From positions 62,001 to 126,000 of the forward strand of contig NZ_VANV01000001.1 in the NCBI RefSeq assembly GCF_022496765.1: 64,000 nucleotides of DNA. Direction: 5' to 3'. The notes under the pieces were generated by a model. The model did not search any database. It saw nothing but the letters and a program-made list of their open reading frames with translations, and had not been told where the DNA came from. This DNA is from Acidaminobacter sp. JC074 (lineage in GTDB: Bacteria > Bacillota > Clostridia > Peptostreptococcales > Acidaminobacteraceae). Positions 17,738 to 27,193 of the stretch are shown piece after piece. Position 1 is the stretch's first letter; each line of letters begins with the position of its first letter. The translations under genes and the position numbers were made by a program.

Positions 17738-18650
17738 GTTTTTAATATCGGTAATCATTGCAGGTACCCCTCTTCTATTTGCAACACTCGGTGAGTTGAT
17801 CACAGAGAAGTCAGGTCACTTAAACCTTGGTGTAGAGGGTATGATGCTCATTGGTGCTGTTGCCGGTTTTGGTACTGGTCTTGCAACCAACAGTCCTTTA
17901 CTTGCAATTTTAGGAGCAGTCATAGCTGGTGGACTGGGGGCTTTGATATATGGTTTTTTAACCATCTCATTAAGAGCCAACCAGGTCGTATCTGGCTTAA
18001 CACTGACCATTTTCGGTACAGGTCTTTCATCTTACTTGGGTACATCCTATATCGGTCAAAAGATGCCTCAAAACATCATTGACTTTTATAAGCCAATAGC
18101 TATTCCAGGATTATCGAAGATTCCATACTTAGGCGAAATTCTATTTACTCAAGATATCTTTGTTTACCTAGGCTATGTAGTGACCCTTGTTTTAGGGATT
18201 TACCTTTATAAAACACGTATGGGTCTTAACTTAAGAGCCGTTGGTGAAAACCCATCTGCTGCAGATGGCGCTGGACTAAATGTCACACTTTATAAGTACG
18301 TGCACATTCTAATCGGTGGCGCACTATGTGGCCTGGGTGGTGCTTACCTGTCAGTCGTAGAGGTTCCAGCTTGGCAGGACAACATCACAGCAGGTCGTGG
18401 CTGGATTGCCATTGCACTTGTTATCTTCTGTAGATGGAACCCGTACAGAGCAATCTTTGCAGCCTACCTATTTGGTGGTTTAAGTATTGTAGGCTTTAGA
18501 TTACAACATTTAAATATCTCTCAAAACCTTTTAGACGCACTACCTTACTTGTTTACAATCATTGTACTTGTTATTGGTTCAATGAAAAAATCTAAGGAAA
18601 ACGCACCACCTAAAGGATTGAGTCAACCATATTTTAGAGAAGAACGTTAA
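17730..18650 (+). CDS. nucleoside ABC importer permease 2 (NupQ-like)
   Basis: A 306-residue membrane protein of the same BPD_transp_2 family, with the LNLGVEGMMLIGA motif near residue 35 that pairs with the GGEGQILMGA motif of permease 1. About eight to nine hydrophobic segments. Last gene of the riboswitch operon, closed by a strong terminator at 18649. Confidence 0.92.
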   Translation: MVKFLISVIIAGTPLLFATLGELITEKSGHLNLGVEGMMLIGAVAGFGTGLATNSPLLAILGAVIAGGLGALIYGFLTISLRANQVVSGLTLTIFGTGLSSYLGTSYIGQKMPQNIIDFYKPIAIPGLSKIPYLGEILFTQDIFVYLGYVVTLVLGIYLYKTRMGLNLRAVGENPSAADGAGLNVTLYKYVHILIGGALCGLGGAYLSVVEVPAWQDNITAGRGWIAIALVIFCRWNPYRAIFAAYLFGGLSIVGFRLQHLNISQNLLDALPYLFTIIVLVIGSMKKSKENAPPKGLSQPYFREER

Positions 18651-18675
18651 CAGGCTATGAAAGCCTGTTTTTTCT
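18649..18675 (+). terminator. terminator of the xpt-nup operon
   Basis: AACAGGCT-ATGA-AAGCCTGTT followed by six T, overlapping the stop codon. Confidence 0.85.
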
Positions 18676-18701
18676 TGATACAATAATCTCGGGAGGTAAT
18701 T

Positions 18702-19670
18702 ATGTCAGTAGAACTTGTACACGTTTATAGAAATAATCTCGTAGAAAGCATCCATCGATTTGATGTGGTTGCTGTTAAAAACTCAGAAATCATTTTCTCT
18801 TATGGAGACCCTTATAAAGAAACATTTTGGCGTTCATCCGCTAAACCCTTTCAAGTGATTCCCTTTTTAGAATCAGGTGGTAGGAAAGCCTATGATATAT
18901 ATGGAGAAGAACTTGCACTTATGACCTCTTCACATGGTGGCGAAGAAGAACATGTAAAAACTGTTAAAAGCATTTTTAAGAAGATGAAGGTCTCAACAGA
19001 CCTATTGGATTGTGGCACTTCTGCTCCTATGTACTCAGGTGAGTTTAAAAGAATGATCAAAGAGAACTTACCATTTACACCACTCAACAATCCATGTTCC
19101 GGCAAACATTCTGCCATGATTGGTTACGGCCTTTTGAATAATATTGATCTGGACAATTACATTGATAAAGACCATCCCATTCAAAAGAAGATGTTGTCAG
19201 TTGTTGCAGACTATACAGACATGGATAAAGATAAGATTCATATTGCCATCGATGGCTGTGGCGTCCCTGTTTTTGGACTGCCCATCTACAATATGGCACT
19301 GGCTTACGAAAAGCTTTCATCAGACAAGCCCTTTATGAAAGAAATATCAAAGGCCATGACCACACATCCTTATTATGTGGCTGGAACAGGTAGATTAGAT
19401 ACCATCATCATGGAAGAAACAAAATGTAGAATTCTCGCTAAACTAGGCGCAGAATCCGTCTATTGTATGACAGATTTAAAAAACAAGTTGGCCATTGCTA
19501 TCAAAACAGAAGATGGTGCTTACAGGGCATTAGATGCGCTTGTACCTGACCTTCTATTTCATCATGATCTTATCGATGAAATAGAACTTAAAGCCATTAA
19601 AGCCAGATTACCACTTCAAATTAAGAACCACAGAAAAGAAATAGTCGGCACATACAAAACACTTTTATAG
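18702..19670 (+). CDS. L-asparaginase II family protein
   Basis: A 322-residue member of the asparaginase II family (PF06089; Rhizobium AnsA type), unrelated to the E. coli AnsB fold. Family blocks are visible: FWRSSAKPFQ (about 40), SHGGEEEHV, NPCSGKHSAMI (about 130, usually NCSGKHAGM), IDGCGVPVFGLPI and VAGTGRLDTIIM. It hydrolyses asparagine to aspartate and ammonia. No signal peptide. RBS GGGAGGT. It stands alone between two terminators. Confidence 0.9.
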   Translation: MSVELVHVYRNNLVESIHRFDVVAVKNSEIIFSYGDPYKETFWRSSAKPFQVIPFLESGGRKAYDIYGEELALMTSSHGGEEEHVKTVKSIFKKMKVSTDLLDCGTSAPMYSGEFKRMIKENLPFTPLNNPCSGKHSAMIGYGLLNNIDLDNYIDKDHPIQKKMLSVVADYTDMDKDKIHIAIDGCGVPVFGLPIYNMALAYEKLSSDKPFMKEISKAMTTHPYYVAGTGRLDTIIMEETKCRILAKLGAESVYCMTDLKNKLAIAIKTEDGAYRALDALVPDLLFHHDLIDEIELKAIKARLPLQIKNHRKEIVGTYKTLL

Positions 19671-19700
19671 TTCATGACTAAAATATTAGATGAAATAAAT

Positions 19701-19740
19701 AAAGCAACTGGTCATTTTTTAGGACCAGTTACTTTATTTC
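19701..19740. terminator. bidirectional terminator between asparaginase and budC-like gene
   Basis: AACTGGTC (19706) pairs with GACCAGTT (to 19730), extended by AAAG/CTTT. It serves the two converging transcripts. Confidence 0.75.
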
Positions 19741-19779
19741 AATCTTTATGATTTTTTATCATTACACAATCTTAGTTAA

Positions 19780-20559
<780 letters not shown>

Positions 20560-22464
20560 TTATATACTTAGCACTGCATGCCATGCTTCATGGAAACATT
20601 CAAATATCTTTCTTCCCTTCACAGCATCACCAATTGTAAAAACTTTTGAACATAAGCCATTAAAATGTTCAGATGGTACTGGACCTAACCCTGTAGCGTA
20701 AACAACAGTCTCTGCATTACATGTTTCTGTTTTACCATCTTTATTAAATATTAAGCCCTTGTCGCTAACTTCAACGACTTTTGTGTTGGTGTGAATAACT
20801 ACACCTGCTTGGTTTAACCGCATCTCTAGAGCTGCTCTTGATAATGGTTCATCTTCTAAGGCAATGCCATTTCTCATTTCAAATACACTTACCTTTTTAC
20901 CTTTCTCAGCTAAATGTAGAGCCGTTTCACTTCCTATCAAACCACCACCAATAATAGCCACATTATCTTTAGCTATGTTATGATCAAACAATACATTATC
21001 TGGTGACAAGGCTCTTTCAATCCCCTTTATCGGTAACTGAATATAATCTGAACCTGTGGCTATAATCATTGCATCAGGATTAATCTCTCTAATTAATGCT
21101 TCATCTGCCATCGTATTCATCTTTATTGATACACGACTCTTTTCTAACTGAGTTTTTCCCCATTCTACTAGTGCTCTACCTTCTTTCTTAAATGAAGGTT
21201 CAGTTGCCTCTAAAAATCTTCCACCCAAGTGATTTGTTTTTTCTAACAGCGTGACATTATGTCCCATCTCATCAGCAACTCTCGCAGCTTCCATGCCAGC
21301 AACACCACCGCCGATAACCAGAACATTTTGAGGAGTACTGGTCTTCTTAATACAATACGCCTCATCACGGCCAACTTGTGGATTCACTTCACACCTAATC
21401 GGACAGCCCTTAAAAAACAGAGAAATACATCCTTCATGCCCTCTGACACATGGTCTTATATCTTCTAAACGATTTTCCATAATCTTCTTAGGCAAGTCTG
21501 GATCTGCTATCAGTTGTCGACCAAAAGATACCATATCAGCCTCTTCACTTGCAATTATCTGTTCAGCTAAACCAGGATTAATTGCACCAACTGTGATAAC
21601 AGGCTTATTCACAACTGCTTTCATTTTTTTTGCCAAATCTACAATAGGTGCTCTTTCTACATAGAGAGGTGTGATCATATGAACAGCCATTGTATTATAG
21701 TTTCCTGCTGAGACATGGAAGTAATCTATATCCTCTTCAACACTCTTAGCAAATCTTGTTGTATCATCAATTGTTAGACCGCCGTCTTCGTACTCAGCAC
21801 CACTCAAACGAATACCAACAATAAAATCTTTACTTACTTGCTCTCTAATTTTTCTGATAATATTTTTTGCAAATGTACTTCTTCGTTCATAATCACCACC
21901 ATAAATGTCATCTCTTTTATTGGTAAGAGGTGATAAAAATTGTGTAATCAAATAGCCGTGAGCGCCGTGTATCTCTACACCATCAAAACCTGCAAGTTCA
22001 GCTCTAACAGCAGCTGCTGCAAAAGCATCTTCTATTGCAACAATTTCCTCAATTGATAAAGGTGTAGGGGTTATACCACCGTAAGCTACATCAGATGCAG
22101 ATACTGGTGTTACTGGAGCTGCTCCTGGAGCACACTGTCTACCGCCATGTCCAAGCTGAATAATAGCCACTGCACCTTCAGATTTTATAGCTTCTGATAT
22201 TAGATACTTACCAGCTATATGATGCCCCTTTGACATACCACCCTGCATATAAGCTGATCTACTAGCTAAATCATCCACAAAATGATTCTCTACAATGATC
22301 ATACCTACACCGCCTTTAGCTCGCATTCTGTAATGTGCTGCTATTAATTCACCAGCTGATCCATCGGCTTCAGATAATCGTGTTTCCATCGGAGGCATTA
22401 CTATCCGATTTCTAAGTTTTTTACTGCCAATTTCTATAGGCTGTAAAAGTTTCCATTGTCTCAT
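20560..22464 (-). CDS. Old Yellow Enzyme / 2,4-dienoyl-CoA reductase-type NADH:flavin oxidoreductase
   Basis: 634 residues in the FadH/BaiCD/enoate reductase layout. An N-terminal FMN TIM barrel (about 1-340; HGAHGYLITQFLSP, NKRDDIYGG) is followed by a Cys cluster and a C-terminal FAD/NAD domain with two dinucleotide motifs, VIGGGVAGMEAA and IIGGGLIGSE. The Cys cluster reads CVRGHEGC...CPIRC: one of the four usual ligands (CxxC) is Gly, and an extra Cys is present. Start 22464 is chosen for AAAGGACGAG upstream. It reduces activated C=C bonds; substrate unknown. Divergent from an IclR regulator that probably controls it. Confidence 0.88.
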   Translation of the reverse strand: MRQWKLLQPIEIGSKKLRNRIVMPPMETRLSEADGSAGELIAAHYRMRAKGGVGMIIVENHFVDDLASRSAYMQGGMSKGHHIAGKYLISEAIKSEGAVAIIQLGHGGRQCAPGAAPVTPVSASDVAYGGITPTPLSIEEIVAIEDAFAAAAVRAELAGFDGVEIHGAHGYLITQFLSPLTNKRDDIYGGDYERRSTFAKNIIRKIREQVSKDFIVGIRLSGAEYEDGGLTIDDTTRFAKSVEEDIDYFHVSAGNYNTMAVHMITPLYVERAPIVDLAKKMKAVVNKPVITVGAINPGLAEQIIASEEADMVSFGRQLIADPDLPKKIMENRLEDIRPCVRGHEGCISLFFKGCPIRCEVNPQVGRDEAYCIKKTSTPQNVLVIGGGVAGMEAARVADEMGHNVTLLEKTNHLGGRFLEATEPSFKKEGRALVEWGKTQLEKSRVSIKMNTMADEALIREINPDAMIIATGSDYIQLPIKGIERALSPDNVLFDHNIAKDNVAIIGGGLIGSETALHLAEKGKKVSVFEMRNGIALEDEPLSRAALEMRLNQAGVVIHTNTKVVEVSDKGLIFNKDGKTETCNAETVVYATGLGPVPSEHFNGLCSKVFTIGDAVKGRKIFECFHEAWHAVLSI

Positions 22465-22503
22465 AATCTCGTCCTTTCTTTGATATATATTTAACATAGT
22501 TCT

Positions 22504-22533
22504 ATAATAGCGGAGATAATCCAACAAAGTCAA
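22504..22533 (-). promoter_or_regulatory. promoter of the OYE-budC operon
   Basis: Minus-strand TTGACT (22533-22528) and TATTAT (22509-22504), spacer 18, leader about 35 bases. Confidence 0.7.
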
Positions 22534-22580
22534 TAAAAAGTTCTATATTGTTGTTGTTATAGTGCGTTTTATCCACTTTG

Positions 22581-22595
22581 TCCGATAATACCGGA
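22581..22595. promoter_or_regulatory. probable IclR operator
   Basis: TCCGATAATACCGGA, a 15-base near-palindrome (six of seven pairs match) between the divergent OYE and IclR genes and about 50 bases upstream of the OYE promoter -35. Position and symmetry fit an IclR-family site; binding is inferred. Confidence 0.45.
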
Positions 22596-22675
22596 TATTT
22601 TGTTGTTTAAATATTTTCTTTCACTTTTTTCACTAAACATGTTATAAATATATTAGAAGATTTTAAGGAGTTTGC

Positions 22676-23329
22676 ATGAGTGATAAAAAATACATACAAT
22701 CCATAGAAAGAGCATCAGCTATACTTGAATTCATAGCAGAAAAGAAAAGTGCTAGACTGATAGAAATATGTGAAGCAACAAACCTAAAAAAATCTACTGC
22801 ATTTAGTATCATCCAAACATTAGAGCACTTAGGACAAGTCGCTAGAACAAGAAACAGTCAAAAATATACACTTGGTTTAAGTAGTCTAAAACTTGGCCTA
22901 GCCTATCAATATGGTTCTGGATTTTCTGAAACAATTAGAGAATTGCTCACAAGGATGGTAAAAGCAATAGATGAAACTGCTTACTTCGAGTTAGAAATAG
23001 GTGGTAGATATTATTATCTAGATTATGTTTTGTCTACTCAACCGCTTCGTGTAGTACCTGGCGACGATCGTTTCATCGATCCACCTGATTATTCAGCACT
23101 AGGGCAAATTTTCAAAGGTGACAATCCTGAACTAAAATATGCGGTTGATATAGAAGAAGTGGAAAAGGGATTAAATTGTTTTGCTGCACCATATAAGATT
23201 AACAACAAAGTGATCGGTTGTATTGTGCTTACAGGCCCTAGCTATAGATACACAGAAGATAGGATGGAAGAAACATATAATGCCTATAAAAAGATAATGC
23301 TTGATCTGGGATTAGATGAACATCTCTAA
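22676..23329 (+). CDS. IclR-family transcriptional regulator
   Basis: 217 residues. The N-terminal winged helix-turn-helix (about 1-65: SIERASAILEFIA, LIEICEATNLKKSTAFSIIQTLEHLG) is typical IclR, followed by KYTLGLSSLKLG and a shortened GAF-like effector domain. The protein is about 30 residues shorter than most IclR members. RBS AAGGAG. It lies divergent from the OYE-budC operon, the usual place for the regulator of a catabolic operon. Confidence 0.9.
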   Translation: MSDKKYIQSIERASAILEFIAEKKSARLIEICEATNLKKSTAFSIIQTLEHLGQVARTRNSQKYTLGLSSLKLGLAYQYGSGFSETIRELLTRMVKAIDETAYFELEIGGRYYYLDYVLSTQPLRVVPGDDRFIDPPDYSALGQIFKGDNPELKYAVDIEEVEKGLNCFAAPYKINNKVIGCIVLTGPSYRYTEDRMEETYNAYKKIMLDLGLDEHL

Positions 23330-23331
23330 AG

Positions 23332-23360
23332 AAAAAACTCTGCAAAAGCAGAGTTTTTTT
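23332..23360. terminator. bidirectional terminator between iclR and LUD gene
   Basis: AAAAACTCTGC-AAAA-GCAGAGTTTTTTT. The stem is the same eight bases as the xpt riboswitch terminator. Confidence 0.85.
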
Positions 23361-24000
23361 AGTAGCCATATGAGTTATTCAAAAAAATAACATGTAATCT
23401 ATTAGGATCAAATTGTCTATCTATTACAGTATAAATATTACATATTCTTTGAGGACTTAGACATTCTGTACATGCACCAGTTTCTAAACAAGGTGTCTTC
23501 ATTTGAAGTCTCTGAACATTGGCTGGAGCAGCTATATACTTATTTCTATTACGCGCTTCTTCTAGGTTTTTAACAATCTTGTTTGCTCCAACTATTACAA
23601 CAACCTTATCAGGACCATAGATCATAGGAGCCACACGATTACCACTTCCATCTACGTTGTAAATCTCCCCGTCCTCAGTAATTGCATTAGTACCTGAAAT
23701 AAATACATCACTGGAAAAGACACTACGATGTAATGCTTTCATTTGAGCGGGATCTAACCCTTCTTCATATCGGTCATGGAACTCTAGATCTCTTGATCTC
23801 AAATAATCAATTATACCAGTCTCAAACAGTGTCATTGACCCACCCACAGCCACACTTGATTTATCAACAATCAAATCATCCATCTGTTCTTTTAATTGTT
23901 CAAGATCATGCACATAGTAACCATTGATGTTTCTTCTTTTTAAGTTTTTTATTGTCTTTTCAATTCTCTTCTTGTATACCGCTTTCATATTCTTATCCAT
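23359..24000 (-). CDS. LUD-domain protein (lactate utilisation LutC/YkgG-like)
   Basis: 213 residues of the LUD (DUF162) fold. The family pattern VAVGGSMTLFETGIIDYLRSR, FISGTNAITEDGEIYNVDGSGNRVA (quoted in part: EDGEIYNVDGSGNR) and GANKIVKNLEEA is clear. It ends in a Cys-rich stretch, C-x5-C-x2-C-x6-C, as in stand-alone clostridial LUD proteins. LutC helps oxidise lactate, but lutA and lutB are not here. Start 24000 has GGAG seven bases upstream; the ATG at 24012 has no RBS. Confidence 0.85.
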   Translation of the reverse strand: MDKNMKAVYKKRIEKTIKNLKRRNINGYYVHDLEQLKEQMDDLIVDKSSVAVGGSMTLFETGIIDYLRSRDLEFHDRYEEGLDPAQMKALHRSVFSSDVFISGTNAITEDGEIYNVDGSGNRVAPMIYGPDKVVVIVGANKIVKNLEEARNRNKYIAAPANVQRLQMKTPCLETGACTECLSPQRICNIYTVIDRQFDPNRLHVIFLNNSYGY

Positions 24001-24035
24001 CTTATTCTCCATTCTTATACTAAAAATACTCTACT

Positions 24036-24064
24036 ATAATACAAAGAGAACAGTAGATGTTCAA
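24036..24064 (-). promoter_or_regulatory. promoter of the LUD gene
   Basis: Minus-strand TTGAAC (24064-24059) and TATTAT (24041-24036), spacer 17. Confidence 0.75.
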
Positions 24065-24153
24065 GCTTTATCCACAATATCAATGAATTTTCAATCATAT
24101 TGCTAAAAATATCCGACATTGTTGAACATAGACCTGTATTTATCCTTTAAACA

Positions 24154-24190
24154 TTTGTTGAAACAAATAGTTGAGACATTTCGTCGAAAC
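24154..24190. repeat. three 13-bp-spaced GTYGARAC repeats with palindromes
   Basis: GTTGAAAC (24157), GTTGAGAC (24170) and GTCGAAAC (24183) are spaced by exactly 13 bases. The array also contains palindromes TTTGTT-GA-AACAAA (24154-24167) and TTTCG-T-CGAAA (24179-24189). It lies about 55 bases upstream of the -35 of the 56-residue gene. Probably a regulator-binding array; the protein is unknown. The remaining intergenic sequence (24013-24315) holds the two promoters. Confidence 0.45.
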
Positions 24191-24243
24191 TAATTTTCTC
24201 ATAGACTCATTATAGAATAATTTTGAAAATATTGTTAAAAGAC

Positions 24244-24272
24244 TTGGCAAGGCTATCATGATATGCTATTAT
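24244..24272 (+). promoter_or_regulatory. promoter of the 56-residue gene
   Basis: TTGGCA at 24244-24249 and TATTAT at 24267-24272, spacer 17. Confidence 0.7.
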
Positions 24273-24315
24273 AACTATAACGAACATATGTTTGTATGTA
24301 GTGAAGGAGGTTCAT

Positions 24316-24486
24316 ATGTCAAACGCGATTGCATTAAAGATTTATGACACACAGGCTTTCCCTGGCAGAAAAATGACTGCCAAAGAAAAATTAGAATCCG
24401 AAAAAAAATATAGACTGCTAGATGAGTTTGTATCTGGCAAAGGAAAGCGAATAGAAACAAGTGAATATATCGAGTACATATTTTAA
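24316..24486 (+). CDS. 56-residue protein of unknown function
   Basis: I do not recognise this protein. It is short, highly charged (many Lys/Glu), without Cys or a membrane segment, and begins MSNAIALKIYDTQAF. It has every sign of a real gene: a consensus-like promoter, AAGGAGG seven bases before the ATG, and its own terminator at the stop codon. The ATG at 24292 is rejected because it lacks an RBS. A three-copy repeat upstream suggests regulated expression. Confidence 0.7.
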   Translation: MSNAIALKIYDTQAFPGRKMTAKEKLESEKKYRLLDEFVSGKGKRIETSEYIEYIF

Positions 24487-24506
24487 GACCTTCATAAGAA
24501 GGTCTT
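24485..24506. terminator. bidirectional terminator
   Basis: AAGACCTTC-ATAA-GAAGGTCTT, shared by the 56-residue gene and the converging sensor kinase. Confidence 0.8.
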
Positions 24507-26359
24507 TAATCATGGTCACAATTTTCATCATGTATAGGTTGTGTAAGCGGTAAATCAATAATGATTGTCGCACCTTTTCCTTCATTGTTTTTAGCACTGA
24601 TTTTGCCATGATGTTTCTTGATGATGTCTCTTGAGATCGATAAGCCTAGGCCAGTGCCCTCGTCTTCCGGCTTCATCGTAAAGCCAGAATCAAAGATCAT
24701 ATCTAATTTATCTTCTGGAATCCCCATGCCATCATCAATAAATTCAATTCTTGCATAATCATCTACAAGAGAAGTTTTTATTTCTATCAACCCCCCCTTT
24801 TCTGTTGCTTGAATACCATTGACAAGCACATTCATAAATACTTGATTTAAAAGGCTGGCATAACAAGAGATTTCTGGTAATGTCCCATAATTTTCAGTAA
24901 TTGTCAGCTTGTTTTTCCATAAGTTAGACGTTAAAACCAGTACAGAATGGATACCTTCGTGAACATTGGCATTTTGAAAAGCAGCCTGATCAATTCTAGA
25001 AAAGTTTCTCAAGTTTCGTATGATATCATTAACTCTAGATGTGGCATCTGCAGTAATGGCATTGGATTTTGATAACTTTTCAACAGCTTTTAAAACATCT
25101 TCATATTTTTCTTCACTTAAGAGCTTCTTAAGTTTCATAAGCATCAAATCCATCATTTGAACATTACTTGATACTGCCCCTAGAGGGGTGTTAATCTCGT
25201 GGGCTATAGCTGCTGAAAGCTGTCCAACAGAAGCCATTTTTTCTGACTGAACCAACTGATCCTGAGCCTTCTGAAGCTGGATCTGAGATTGAATCAAGGC
25301 ATCATTTTGAGAGTCCAGTTCCTCATTTTTCTCTTCCAGCTCTGATTTCTGTGCATCGAGTTCCATGTTCTGATCTTCAAGTACATCTCTTTGAGCTTCT
25401 AACTCTTGATTTTGTGCAAATAGAAGTTCCTGAGATTCATTAAGCCTTGCCATGATGATATTGGAATACTTTATAAGCTCATAAATTTCCTTTGGCGGTT
25501 TATGCATTTCTATATGAACACTCGAGTCTAAGACTTCATGTTCTGAGATTTTCTGAAGCTGTGTATTTAATGACTTAATGGGTTTAACAAGTTTGTAGGC
25601 TCTTGGTGTTAAAACGATCTTTACTATAACAAAGACCACGATGGCAATTATGATGAATATCAAAAGAACCGGGAAAACGAAAAACACAACCACACTTGAG
25701 TTTACTTGGGTTCGAATGTATCCGATCTGACGATCATCTCTTGTATAAACAGGAATCTCATCCACCACTTCTTTTAAATCACCATCAGATAAGAAGCTTA
25801 CATTCTCTGATGGCAGTACATACTCTACCTGTTCTCCTTGATCATTAAATAGAACAAAGCTTACTTTTACCCAGTCAAAGCCAAAATACTGTCCAAACAT
25901 AAGCACTCTATCCATTCTTTCAATGGCATCGTAAGTGGCTATAAAAAGGTCTTTCTTTTCTTCTTCAGTGATATCTTCTAAGGTATCCTCATCTCCCCAA
26001 ACCTTTAAGCTATGCTCAAAGCTTTCAGAAAACTCCTCTTCAACTAACATCATATGCTCATCAGTAATATCAGCCAGTTGATTTGAAAAATCAATCGACT
26101 TTAACTCCTCATAGGTATACATTCTTATGTTTTCTAAATCTCTTTTATGCTGGATGTTGTAATACATCTGCTTCTGCGATTTATAGTTATCCATAATACT
26201 GTTATTCACTGTATTGGTTAAAAAGAGTCCAACAGGTCTGATGGCAAGCAAAATTATAATAAAAATAGGTACAATGGTTAAGACTATAGACAAAAAAGAT
26301 GCACTCATTAAAGAGTTCTGTAATCTTCTAATGATTGATTTTTTATAGGGTTTCTTCAT
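24506..26359 (-). CDS. orphan membrane sensor histidine kinase
   Basis: 617 residues. A transmembrane segment at about 22-45 and a second at about 230-255 enclose an extracellular sensor domain rich in acidic residues. A linker follows, then a long coiled coil with repeating LExQxxxL-like heptads (about 300-375). The HisKA box is GQLSAAIAHEINTPLG (His near 390), followed by an HATPase_c with NxxxN-box VNGIQATE, DDGMGIPED and GTGLGLSISRDI. No response regulator lies next to it. It probably senses an extracellular signal; the partner is unknown. RBS GGAGG. Confidence 0.9.
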   Translation of the reverse strand: MKKPYKKSIIRRLQNSLMSASFLSIVLTIVPIFIIILLAIRPVGLFLTNTVNNSIMDNYKSQKQMYYNIQHKRDLENIRMYTYEELKSIDFSNQLADITDEHMMLVEEEFSESFEHSLKVWGDEDTLEDITEEEKKDLFIATYDAIERMDRVLMFGQYFGFDWVKVSFVLFNDQGEQVEYVLPSENVSFLSDGDLKEVVDEIPVYTRDDRQIGYIRTQVNSSVVVFFVFPVLLIFIIIAIVVFVIVKIVLTPRAYKLVKPIKSLNTQLQKISEHEVLDSSVHIEMHKPPKEIYELIKYSNIIMARLNESQELLFAQNQELEAQRDVLEDQNMELDAQKSELEEKNEELDSQNDALIQSQIQLQKAQDQLVQSEKMASVGQLSAAIAHEINTPLGAVSSNVQMMDLMLMKLKKLLSEEKYEDVLKAVEKLSKSNAITADATSRVNDIIRNLRNFSRIDQAAFQNANVHEGIHSVLVLTSNLWKNKLTITENYGTLPEISCYASLLNQVFMNVLVNGIQATEKGGLIEIKTSLVDDYARIEFIDDGMGIPEDKLDMIFDSGFTMKPEDEGTGLGLSISRDIIKKHHGKISAKNNEGKGATIIIDLPLTQPIHDENCDHD

Positions 26360-26494
26360 AATTACGCCTCCATGTGCATCTATTAAGACATCTCTATAAG
26401 ACTAGTCTACCTTATCTATACCCAAACTTGTATTAATTCTACATTAAAATTGTCTAAATTAAACTCCAAAGACTAGATGATAAGCAATCAAACT

Positions 26495-26524
26495 AAAAAA
26501 CAGTTATGCAATTACATAACTGTT
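26495..26524 (-). terminator. terminator of the frameshifted kinase-like gene
   Basis: AACAGTTATG-N6-CATAACTGTT, a perfect 10-bp stem, followed by six T on the minus strand. Confidence 0.8.
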
Positions 26525-26528
26525 ATCA

Positions 26529-27106
26529 TCATTCATCAAGCTTTTCCATGACCCTCTTAAGCAAGGTCTCAAAAGGTCTTGCTTCTATAACTTCAATGCC
26601 ATAAGCTAAACACGCTTGTCTTAAAGCCTTACCATAGGCTAAGCTGATACTAGCCCTAAATGTTTGAGCACTGCCTCCTTCTCTTTGGCGGTAGTTTTCT
26701 ATGATCTGATCCTTTTGACCTTCATAGATAAAAAGTGATTTTACTTCGTTATCTTGATATGCCGCTGCAAGATCAACAGATATAAAGTCACCTTCCATTA
26801 TTAGAGGTATCTGTTCTTGCAAATGCTTATCTATAAGCTTTCTAAAGGCAGGACAAATTCAGCTGACACGTCTTTTAGCCATTTAACATTGCCATCTATA
26901 CCAGCTTGTCTCCAGTCTGAATCTCCCATCCAGTAATGGACAGCAGGATAGTCTTCTTTCTTAGTTGTTGCCTTTATTAAGCTAGAAACATCATCAGCTT
27001 CTATGATTTTAGCTTTATATATTTCTGATACTTTCTTTGCTAACCTTGTTTTACCAATACCTGACGAACCACCTATTAAAAGCACCGTCCAATTTCTTTT
27101 TGTCAT
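26529..27106 (-). pseudogene. frameshifted P-loop kinase-like gene
   Basis: Two consecutive frames together make one protein. The first (26831-27106) has a Walker A GGSSGIGKTRLAKK and a DDV segment. The second (26529-26822) begins with QIPLIMEGDFIS and ends in a helical tail. Near plus position 26856 (minus GAATTTGTCC) a one-base loss would explain the shift; restoring it gives continuous codons through CPAFRKLIDKH. The whole would be about 191 residues, resembling small adenylate or 2-phosphoglycerate kinase-like proteins. RBS AAAGGAG and terminator are intact, so the break is recent or a sequencing error. Confidence 0.7.
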
Positions 27107-27193
27107 TCAAACTCCTTTTAGTCTTGTTTCAAGTATATCAGAATCTTTGACAATCACCTATGCAGGACATGTATATAATTATTTTAGTCTATC

